64,000 bases of DNA from Lamellibrachia columna (Eukaryota; Annelida; Polychaeta; Sabellida; Siboglinidae): assembly GCA_963662155.1 (NCBI GenBank), contig OY759271.1, forward strand, positions 1,400,132-1,464,131, written 5' to 3'. Of the stretch, positions 40,501-52,500 are shown piece by piece. The notes under the pieces were generated by a model. The model saw nothing but the letters and a program-made list of their open reading frames with translations, did no database searches and was not told where the DNA came from. The position numbers and the translations under genes were made by a program. Position 1 is the stretch's first letter, and every line of letters starts with the position of its first letter.

Positions 40501-43500
40501 ATGGGCATTTACCTTTGTATATATTATTTCAACATTCACATATATTTCTGTATTGATTTAAGTAAAAAGGATCAACAAAAATAAATGCTTCTGATTCTGT
40601 CAGGCAGTTCTGCAATGTTTGTGGACGTGTTGTAGTTCTACGACACCTGGCGAGGTCTCTGTGACTGGCTGGAAGACGGTGAGCGCAGACTCAAGAAGTA
40701 CGCCACAGGCACGCCAGGCAAAGTTCGACATGACCTCGATGAACTGCAGGTATGGCGTTTGTTGCAAGATCAAGCCGATTCTGTTTTTATACATATGTGT
40801 GCTGAAATTGTCAACTTCAGGTTCTGTGTTATTTCTCGCGGTTCTGCTTCGTACAGGGCTTGGGGAAATAGTGTGTAAAAGTGGAACAGTGAGATAGTGA
40901 CAAAAAATGTTGTCAGAAGTTGGATAGTGACATAAAATGATGTCACAAGTGGGATAGTGACATAACATGGTGTCACAGGTGGGAAAGTCACATAAAATGG
41001 TGTCAGAAATGAGGTAGTGACATTACGTATGCATCGTTACAGCACTTCCAGAATGAGTTGACCACACGTCACCCGACATACTACTCAACTATGAGACTGG
41101 GTCGCAACCTGAAGGACCGCTGCCTCAAGTCAGACCCGGAGCAGGGCATGCTCATTAACATGCTCGAGGAACTCAAGAACAAGTGGAATATTCTCCGCTC
41201 CATTGTCGCACAGAGGTACGTTACTGATAGTTTGAAACTGTCAATTTACCAGTTGTCCACCTACAAGTCCTGCTGTTATGTTCATAACATTGTATTGACA
41301 AATATGTCCTGCGAGAATGTTGCCATTGCAGATTTGATCTTTCAGTGAATCTAATATTGATTAATATAAGCAGCAGTATATTGAGCAGCATTTTGTAGTT
41401 TATTAATCTCTACAGCATTTGGCAATTTGTTTGTTTGTCTCGCCTGCATTCAACTAATCCCTTTTGTATGTCAGTAATATAGTTTTTCTTTGGTTTTTAT
41501 TTGGTTAATAATAATTAATAGGAATAATAAATTTATTATTTTCTTTGAACCATAGATATTGAATAATACACAAATGTACATATTAAAAAAAAATTTAAAC
41601 ATTAAAAACTATGAAATAATGCCCAAATCTTCATACAATAGTGCCTGGTGATATCAGAGTCTCGGGGGATTGTGTTGTTACTGGTGTGGTGTGGGTTACA
41701 GGCAGAACAAGTTGGACGAGGCTCTGTTGTCGTCAGGGCGTATCACGGACGCTCTGCAGTCTCTGCTGGAGTGGCTGTCCCGGGCCGAGGTGTACCTGGC
41801 TGAAGATCAGCCCGTCTTGGGAGACCTTGACACAGTCAACATCCTCATTGAACAGCAGAAGGTGGGTACAGACAGGTTCATACGATTTAGCAAGACTGTC
41901 ATCCAAGGCAAAACACCCAGATGACAAGTGCATGACAAGGAGACGTTTATCGAGAGGCCAACAATTTTTGTGTCACCAAACTTCTGAGATATTTGTATGT
42001 GTTTACACTAGTAGCTTTTACACAATCTGTAGATAAATTGTTTCATTCATTTATTGTCCTCTGTGAAAATTAGTACTTTCTGTTATCTAATCTACACTAA
42101 TCCTTCACTAACGTTATTCCATGTCCTCTAGTTCTATCTACAGGATCCATAATTGTAATTTGACTAGTGTGGAATAACTGAAAAGTGTCGCCATCTGGTG
42201 TTGAACAGTTGCCACTACTTCAGTTGTTCTACGTTAGTCACCAAATGACACTACTAGTGTTAAGCAATTACCTTATTGTCTAAAGAAACAAATTATGTTA
42301 AGAACAGATTCCTGATTTTGTTTCAAGCGTCCTGTGCACTTATCAGGTCGAACACAGTATTTATGTTATAATTTGTAAGAATGTGTAACTTAAATGCTAT
42401 GTTTAACCAATGTGGTATACCTACAGGTGTTCCAGCAGGAGTTGGATAGTCGTCAGTCCATGGTGGCTGCCATGAGGTCATCGCCGACCGCTGATAGCAC
42501 GGTGGCCACTCAATTGGACGAGTTGACCACTGTGTGGGACCATGTCAACCAACTCAGTCAGGTCAGGGAGGCCCGACTGCAAGAAGCCCTCAAACTGGTA
42601 AGTCGGGTCAAATATCTTTATGGAATTCCAGAGTATTTGCTTGACCCATAAGGCCTTTGACAAAGAATGGCACCAGAAATAGGATAGTGACACACATTGA
42701 TATTTATGTAACATAGCCACTTCGGAGGTTATTGTTTGTATTTCAAGGCATTATTCCAGTTAAAGAAAATAGGGAACTCTTTCTTCCAAATGAAATATGG
42801 AGATTGTGGTAAAAAATACTGTTCTACCAACACCAGCGTCCTCTTGTGATTAAATCAAATTGCCCTATAATACAGACAATTTTTGTTTGCTCTTGAACTT
42901 TTCCATATTCTGGAAGTTGTAAAATTGCCATTTTGTTCAGGAGGTTTTAATAATTTTGCTCTAATCTCTGTACATGTATATTTGGTACCTCTGTTATTCA
43001 AACATAGTCTTGGATAATGCTTGTGACTTTCAGGCAGAAGACTTCAACGAGTCAGTGCAAGTTATAAGAGAATGGCTCCCACAAGTGGAGGCCGAACTGA
43101 AGTTCAGATCATTGCCAGATAATGAAGAAGCTATTGTGCAAAGAATTGAACAGCATGATGTAAGTTCTTCTTCATTGCACGTCATTCAGTCCAACCCACT
43201 ATATGTAAATATTTAACTTTTTAACTTATGAATACTATTAAAATATGTCATATTGAGATGAACCTGTTTACATCGTTGTGCTGTTAGGAGGATTCAATGT
43301 TTTTTGAGTGTTGTATATTTTGTGTGACACCAGTTGTGGTCTCTGTTCGACAGAAGCTGCATGGGGACCTACAGCAGCAACAGGCGACTATCGAACGCAT
43401 CAAATACTTGGCGCAGGAGATATTGATGGCATGTCATCCGAACGCCGTCAGATTCGTCAAATATTATCTCACCATCACACAGACACGATGGGAGCAGGTG

Positions 43501-46500
43501 AGGTTTGACTCTGGGGAGACAGTCAATTTATTTTTGGCCTTGTCCAGTTGTAATATTACTATAATTACTTGAAAAATAATGTGTTATGTCAGTCTATTGT
43601 TATTAGTCATGACCTGCCATATTGATGATATTATGATGATATTTTACCATTTTGATCTTAATTATATACAATAAAACCTGCCTTATTGGACACCTGTCTA
43701 TAATGGACACTTTTGGAAGTCCCGAATGACTTCCTATTAGTTAACACTGTCCACTAACTGTCCATAGCGGCCACCTGGCCAATGTGGAAAATGGACAGGG
43801 ATTTTGGACCCAACCATTCATAGTCACCCTGTCGCTTGCAGACAGCTCAAAGTGCATTGACAATCCTGCAAGTCGGGCTGGCTGAGCCACCACTGATACA
43901 CACTGACTTCACTACATCTGTATTCTGTGTAATACCATCTGCATAATGTAGTCAATAAATAAAAGAAATTTAGTCCAAATAATTGATCGTTAGTAAGTTT
44001 ATCTTCAGGCTACAACGAATGTTGTTGAAAACCAACTGCCATATTGTATGACTGACGTAAAAAAATATGACAATGACATATATATATATACAACTGTGAC
44101 GAGACAGGACTGTTCTACCGTGACGAGACAGGACTGTTCTACCGTGACAAGACAGGACTGTTCTACCGTGCATTGCCTGACAAGACATTGGCAATTAAGG
44201 GTCAAGAGGGACTGCGCAATATGTCCGCTATAGGCAACCATAACAAATTATAATGGCGCCACCTAGTGAGTGTCCACTTAATCAAGTTCTCCATAACAGA
44301 CACCTGTCCATAACGGACATAATGCATAGTCCCAGCGGTATCTGCTATGGACAGGTTTCACTCAATTCACTGTACATATATATATATATATATATATACA
44401 CACACCATATATATATATATATATTTGTTTAACTTTTATGTATGCGTTTATTTATTTTCTTAATTATATATATATATAATTTGTTTAACTTTTATTTATG
44501 TGTTTATTAATTTTAACTATTTACATAGACAAAACTTACTCCATTATACCCCGCCCTAGAACAGTTATTTTGATGGGTCACTGTGTAAGAAATTAATTAT
44601 TATTTGGACAGTGGTCAGAGGTGAGGTCATCCACTGGATTGTGTGTTTACAGGCGATCCAACGAGCGTCCCAACGGTCACAACGTCTGCAGGAGGCATTG
44701 CGTAATGTCCGAGGCAATGCTGTGTTGTTGGACGAGCTCCTGGCCTGGTTGACGGAGGCGCAGGCCTTGCTGCACACAAAGACCAAGGACCCCATTCCTG
44801 AAGACCTCACTGTGGTAGAAGCCCTCATCCGAGAACATCTGGTGGGTACACCGCGTGCATGCATGCGTACGTGTATGCATCAGATTGACACAAGACTCAA
44901 ATTTACCGCTCGCAAGTGCATGAATTTTTTGGTTTTCTTAGTGTGATGTGTCTGAAATTGATTGGTTTTCTTAGTGTGATGTGTCTGAAATTTAGTGGTT
45001 TTCTTAGTGTGATGTGTCTGAAATTTAGTGGTTTTCTTAGTGTGATGTGACTGAAATTGATTGGTTTTCTTAGTGTGATGTGTCTGAAATTGATTGGTTT
45101 TCTTAGTGTGATGTGTCTGAAATTTAGTGGTTTTCTTAGTGTGATGTGTCTGAAATTTAGTGGTTTTCTTAGTGTGATGTGTCTGAAATTTAGTGGTTTT
45201 CTTAGTGTGATGTGTCTGAAATTTAGTGGTTTTTTTAGTGTGATGTGTCTGAAATTTAGTGGTTTTCTTAGTGTGATGTGTCTGAAATTTAGTGGTTTTC
45301 TTAGTGTGATGTGTCTGAAATTTAGTGGTTTTCTTAGTGTGATGTGTCTGAAATTTATTGGTTTTCTTAGTGTGATGTGTCTGAAATTTAGTGGTTTTCT
45401 TAGTGTGATGTGTCTGAAATTGATTGGTTTTCTTAGTGTGATGTGTCTGAAATTGATTGGTTTTCTTAGTGTGATGTGTCTGAAATTTAGTGGTTTTCTT
45501 AGTGTGATGTGTCTGAAATTTAGTGGTTTTCTTAGTATGATGTGTCTGAAATTTAGTGGTTTTCTTTGTGTGATGTGTCTGAAATTTAGTGGTTTTCTTA
45601 GTGTGATGTGTCTGAAATTGATTGGTTTTCTTAGTGTGATGTGTCTGAAATTGATTGGTTTTCTTAGTGTGATGTGTCTGAAATTGATTGGTTTTCTTAG
45701 TGTGATGTGTCTGAAATTTAGTGGTATTCTTAGTGTGATGTGTCTGAAATTTAGTGGTTTTCTTAGTGTGATGTGACTGAAATTGATTGGTTTTCTTAGT
45801 GTGATGTGTCTGAAATTTAGTGGTTTTCTTAGTGTGATGTGTCTGAAATTTAGTGGTTTTCTTAGTGTGATGTGTCTGAAATTTAGTGGTTTTCTTAGTG
45901 TGATGTGACTGAAATTGATTGGTTTTCTTAGTGTGATGTGTCTGAAATTTAGTGGTTTTCTTAGTGCGATGTATCTGAAATTTAGTGGTTTTCTTAGTGT
46001 GATGTGTCTGAAATTTAGTGGTTTTCTTAGTGTGATGTGTCTGAAATTTAGTGGTTTTCTTAGTGTGATGTGACTGAAATTTAGTGGTTTTCTTAGTGTG
46101 ATGTGTCTGAAATTGATTGGTTTTCTTAGTGTGATGTGTCTGAAATTGATTGGTTTTCTTAGTGTGATGTGTCTGAAATTGATTGGTTTTCTTAGTGTGA
46201 TGTGTCTGAAATTTAGTGGTTTTCTTAGTGTGATGTGTCTGAAATTTAGTGGTTTTCTTAGTGTGATGTGTCTGAAATTTAGTGGTTTTCTTAGTGTGAT
46301 GTGTCTGAAATTTAGTGGTTTTCTTAGTGTGATGTGTCTGAAATTTAGTGGTTTTCTTAGTGTGATGTGTCTGAAATTTAGTGGTTTTCTTAGTGTGATG
46401 TGTCTGAAATTGATTGGTTTTCTTAGTGTGATGTGTCTGAAATTTAGTGGTTTTCTTAGTGTGATGTGTCTGAAATTGATTGGTTTTCTTAGTGTGATGT

Positions 46501-49500
46501 GTCTGAAATTTAGTGGTTTTCTTAGTGTGATGTGACTGAAATTGATTGGTTTTCTTAGTGTGATGTGTCTGAAATTTAGTGGTTTTCTTAGTGTGATGTG
46601 TCTGAAATTTAGTGGTTTTCTTAGTGTGATGTGTCTGAAATTTAGTGGTTTTCTTAGTGTGATGTGTCTGAAATTTAGTGGTTTTCTTAGTGTGATGTGT
46701 CTGAAATTGATTGGTTTTCTTAGTGTGATGTGTCTGAAATTGATTGGTTTTCTTAGTGTGATGTGTCTGAAATTTAGTGGTTTTCTTAGTGTGATGTGTC
46801 TGAAATTGATTGGTTTTCTTAGTGTGATGTGTCTGAAATTTAGTGGTTTTCTTAGTGTGATGTGTCTGAAATTTAGTGGTTTTCTTTGTGTGATGTGTCT
46901 GAAATTTAGTGGTTTTCTTAGTGTGATGTGTCTGAAATTGATTGGTTTTCTTAGTGTGATGTGTCTGAAATTGATTGGTTTTCTTAGTGTGATGTGTCTG
47001 AAATTTAGTGGTTTTCTTAGTGTGATGTGTCTGAAATTTAGTGGTTTTCTTAGTGTGATGTGTCTGAAATTTAGTGGTTTTCTTAGTGTGATGTGTCTGA
47101 AATTTATTGGTTTTCTTAGTGTGATGTGTCTGAAATTTAGTGGTTTTCTTAGTGTGATGTGTCTGAAATTGATTGGTTTTCTTAGTGTGATGTGTCTGAA
47201 ATTGATTGGTTTTCTTAGTGTGATGTGTCTGAAATTTAGTGGTTTTCTTAGTGTGATGTGTCTGAAATTTAGTGGTTTTCTTAGTATGATGTGTCTGAAA
47301 TTTAGTGGTTTTCTTTGTGTGATGTGTCTGAAATTTAGTGGTTTTCTTAGTGTGATGTGTCTGAAATTGATTGGTTTTCTTAGTGTGATGTGTCTGAAAT
47401 TGATTGGTTTTCTTAGTGTGATGTGTCTGAAATTGATTGGTTTTCTTAGTGTGATGTGTCTGAAATTTAGTGGTATTCTTAGTGTGATGTGTCTGAAATT
47501 TAGTGGTTTTCTTAGTGTGATGTGACTGAAATTGATTGGTTTTCTTAGTGTGATGTGTCTGAAATTTAGTGGTTTTCTTAGTGTGATGTGTCTGAAATTT
47601 AGTGGTTTTCTTAGTGTGATGTGTCTGAAATTTAGTGGTTTTCTTAGTGTGATGTGACTGAAATTGATTGGTTTTCTTAGTGTGATGTGTCTGAAATTTA
47701 GTGGTTTTCTTAGTGCGATGTATCTGAAATTTAGTGGTTTTCTTAGTGTGATGTGTCTGAAATTTAGTGGTTTTCTTAGTGTGATGTGTCTGAAATTTAG
47801 TGGTTTTCTTAGTGTGATGTGACTGAAATTTAGTGGTTTTCTTAGTGTGATGTGTCTGAAATTGATTGGTTTTCTTAGTGTGATGTGTCTGAAATTGATT
47901 GGTTTTCTTAGTGTGATGTGTCTGAAATTGATTGGTTTTCTTAGTGTGATGTGTCTGAAATTTAGTGGTTTTCTTAGTGTGATGTGTCTGAAATTTAGTG
48001 GTTTTCTTAGTGTGATGTGTCTGAAATTTAGTGGTTTTCTTAGTGTGATGTGTCTGAAATTTAGTGGTTTTCTTAGTGAGATGTGTCTGAAATTTAGTGG
48101 TTTTCTTAGTGTGATGTGTCTGAAATTTAGTGGTTTTCTTAGTGTGATGTGTCTGAAATTTAGTGGTTTTCTTAGTGTGATGTGTCTGAAATTTAGTGGT
48201 TTTCTTAGTGTGATGTGTCTGAAATTGATTGGTTTTCTTAGTGTGATGTGTCTGAAATTTAGTGGTTTTCTTAGTGTGATGTGACTGAAATTGATTGGTT
48301 TTCTTAGTGTGATGTGTCTGAAATTTAGTGGTTTTCTTAGTGTGATGTGTCTGAAATTTAGTGGTTTTCTTAGTGTGATGTGTCTGAAATTTAGTGGTTT
48401 TCTTAGTGTGATGTGTCTGAAATTTAGTGGTTTTCTTAGTGTGATGTGTCTGAAATTTAGTGGTTTTCTTAGTGTGATGTGTCTGAAATTGATTGGTTTT
48501 CTTAGTGTGATGTGTCTGAAATTTAGTGGTTTTCTTAGTGTGATGTGTCTGAAATTGATTGGTTTTCTTAGTGTGATGTGTCTGAAATTTAGTGGTTTTC
48601 TTAGTGTGATGTGTCTGAAATTTAGTGGTTTTCTTTGTGTGATGTGTCTGAAATTTAGTGGTTTTCTTAGTGTGATGTGTCTGAAATTGATTGGTTTTCT
48701 TAGTGTGATGTGTCTGAAATTGATTGGTTTTCTTAGTGTGATGTGTCTGAAATTTAGTGGTTTTCTTAGTGTGATGTGTCTGAAATTTAGTGGTTTTCTT
48801 AGTGTGATGTGTCTGAAATTTAGTGGTTTTCTTAGTGTGATGTGACTGAAATTGATTGGTTTTCTTAGTGTGATGTGTCTGAAATTTAGTGGTTTTCTTA
48901 GTGTGATGTGTCTGAAATTTAGTGGTTTTCTTAGTGTGATGTGTCTGAAATTTAGTGGTTTTCTTAGTGTGATGTGTCTGAAATTTAGTGGTTTTCTTAG
49001 TGTGATGTGACTGAAATTTAGTGGTTTTCTTAGTGTGATGTGTCTGAAATGTTTTGGTTTTCTTAGTGTGATGTGTCTGAAATTTAGTGGTTTTCTTAGT
49101 GTGATGTATCTGAAATTTAGTGGTTTTCTTAGTGTGTTGTGTCTGAAATGTTTTTTTTTCTTAGTGTGATGTGTCTGAAATGTTTTGGTTTTCTTAGTGT
49201 GATGTGTCTGAAATTTAGTGGTTTTCTTAGTGTGATGTATATGAAATTTAGTGGTTTTCTTAGTGTGATGTATCTGGAAATTTTTTGTTTTCTTAGTGTG
49301 ATGTGTCTGAAATTGCTCAGTTTTCACTGTCCTGGAAACTCATTCTTCTTCTCTAATTTTATGACTATAATATATTTTCATAATTTATGAGATTTCAGTG
49401 ACTTATTGAGTTTGTAAAAATTGCAGCAAGGCACATTATGTTTGCATGAATTTGTATAATGCAATACAGACTGATTATTAGATTGCTTTAATCATCTTTT

Positions 49501-52500
49501 AGATGTATAAATAAAATTTTATGAGAACATTTTCAGTAAGAGTTGGCACCGCAGTAAGATCACATGTGAGTCTGAGAGTTGCTGGATTGTATAACTGTCA
49601 AATAAATAATGCTCTCATAGTGTTACTGCTTAACTTGTAAGTTTGTTATTTATTAGACTATATAAAATGAGATGCGTTAGAAGGATACATCGGGGAAGGT
49701 CAATTGGTGACTGTGTGTGAAATAGTATCAGAGGTGACAGAAATGTTGGCAATTTATAGTAAAACATGATGACTTCCATTAGATGAGAACTAAACTATTA
49801 CTAAACTTACTAAGTGACATAAAACAGACATAAACAATTTGTTATTTTTTGTGCTGCAGGAGTTTCACGAAGACCTGACTTGTAAGAACAAGGATGTGGA
49901 GAGGGTAACGAAGTTGCCAATCAGTGCTGAGGGCAGCAAACACCTGGCTGCCATCCGGGGCAGGTAAGGGCCCAGTTCTAACCAGTGACATGGTCAAGCA
50001 TAAAATGGATCAATATCAGAAGTGGTACTATGACAGACTTTGAGTCAGAATTGTAATAATTATTTTAATAGTGGCAGAAGTGGAATTATAAAATAATTAT
50101 TAATAAGTACTCAAATTTATAAAGCCCTATATATTCGTAGGTGCATACAGTCATTGTAAAATCATAAAGTATAAAATTAGCTATGAAATACAAAAGAAAG
50201 AGAAAGTTATTGTCACACTACAAACATTTCACGGGGGCCTGTTTAGTTCTAGCTCCTAAATTTCATGGGTGTAAGAAGTGTTTGATAAGACATAATCTGG
50301 TGGAAGAGGGCACATTTTGTATTCTTGTGCCAGAGGTACTTGACAAGTTTTCCTTTCTTCGTAAGTAACATTTTCCGACCATTGACGTATGGTGTAGAAT
50401 TGAACTATCTGTTTGCCCAGCCAATGGAAATTGAATGAGATGGACACACCGAACCCTAGAGTCAATATCCTGCAGAACCGGTGGCGCACCGTCTGGCGTA
50501 TGTCAGTGGAACGCAAGAAGAAGCTTCAAGATGCACTTGACCACCTGCTCGAGGTAATAACACTATATTACCTATGAAATTTTCTTCTCCATGTGACATG
50601 TCTGGTGAGAATCTTCCACACAGTTCTGTCATATGCAGTTGTCATGAGCTGGTAGTCATTGACTGGTCTTTCAAGCCATATGCTTAGACTGTTAATGTAT
50701 TTTAACTTTGCTTGCCTCTAGCTTTCTGTCCTTCAAATGTTCCTGCAACAACATGTTTTTTCAGTCTGACTGTTTCTCAAGATATGTCCTAGAAATTGTG
50801 TATGTCTTCATCTTGTTTCCAGTAATTGTCTTTGTTGTTTTTTCTCGTTGTGGAACCTCTTCATTTGTCATGTGTTGTGTCCAAGAAATGTTTTGTATTC
50901 TATGAAGAAGCAAAACTGGAATAAAAAAAATTAGTACGGCTGAAACAAAGTAGAGATACATTACACTTTGGCGTTGGTGCCAACCCTTAATACTCCACAC
51001 CTTAAGACTGGGAACATAAATCAATCAGACTGCCAATGATTTGTCACGCATGCTCAAAAGGAACTTGTTATCGCCAAACTGTGAGATATTGATTAGATCT
51101 CGCAAGACAGCTAAAATAGAGATGCTCTTCAGATGTGTTTTGATCTGTTATTTAGATGACATTTGACAAATGCAGGCGTATCGCGTAGTACCAAAAATGC
51201 CCTATTCAAAATGCACAAAATCATATGGAATGTCTCATATGCCTGTAACATCGACAAAATTAAGAAAGTCTATAACACGTACAGGTAAACTGTATGAGTT
51301 GGCAACTGTGTTGTAGGTGTGGGGGCAGATAAGGCTATCATTTGTCATCAACCGTTCATTTTATTCCAGCTGGAAAGCTTCAAGAATTTCGACTTTGACA
51401 TGTGGAGACAGCGGTACATGGCGTGGATCCGTGCGAAGAAACTCAGAATTACGGACTTCTTTCGGAGACAAGACAAAGATGGAGACGGCTCATTGAGTCG
51501 CCGCGAGTTTGTCGAAGGAATGCTCGTATCAAGTAAGTGGTGACGTGATTGGTGGTGTATATATTTGTCTGTATCATTGTCTGCATGGCGTCGAGCAGCT
51601 GGAATAGCTGTAGAAGTTGTGGCACATTACTTTTTATGGGTGTGCTCATGCAATGAAAAATATTTGTGAATATATTTGTTCCTTTGTTACGATTTCATTG
51701 GTGTTCTGTTAGCAAGTGTCTGTCGGTGTAGTTATGTCATGGATATGAATATCTGTGTTGTTCTTTTCTTAAGTTGATCGTTATGGTAGTCGTCATTGTC
51801 ATACATGTTTTAGTGGGATTGTGGCTGTATGGTTGGTGTCTTGAGAAGGCTCATTATGTTGGTATTTGTAAGGAAGCTCAATGTGGCCTTGTCATGCTAG
51901 TGGTCATGAAGTTAATTATAAATCAACTTGGCAACTTTGGAAGTTAATGTTGTACGTACTTATTAGTTTTTTAATATCTGACAGTGGTCATGACATTATT
52001 ATACTTATTTAAATTATTATTTATTTAATTTGTTTTATTTAACTTATGTGATTAACTTATATGTTTATCTAATGTATCAACTTAGTTGTTTATTTTAACT
52101 TATTAATTTAATTTAATTTATTTATTTTATTTAACTCCTTTATTTAATTCATTTATTTAAGTTTTTATTTAACTTACGTTTATCTGTCTTTTAACCACAT
52201 TTTATTTTAGCTTCTCAATTTATTTTTTATTATTTAGCATTGTCTTGTAGCACCTTTGAGCAGGTTTCTAACCCATACACATGACGCATTATTATATGTA
52301 TAATAATAATAAAATAATAATAAATAATTCATTTCGCATAAATGTATATCTATGTGTATGACACAATATGTGATTTTATGTTCAGAGTTCCCCACAAACC
52401 GGACTGAGTTGAACGCTGTCTTCAACGTGTTTGACCAAGATGGCAGCGGCAGTCTGGACTACAAGGAATTTGTGGATGCATTGAAGCCCGACAGACAGGT

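Noticed and set aside
44926..49315. CRISPR array
   Set aside because: Units are contiguous without unique spacers, and the DNA is from an intron-bearing animal genome.
44903..49327. 1474-codon minus-strand open frame with an 11-residue repeat ([11 protein letters not shown])
   Set aside because: It is the translation of a 33-bp intronic minisatellite whose unit is a multiple of three. It lacks non-repetitive domains and lies inside an intron between two well-supported exons.
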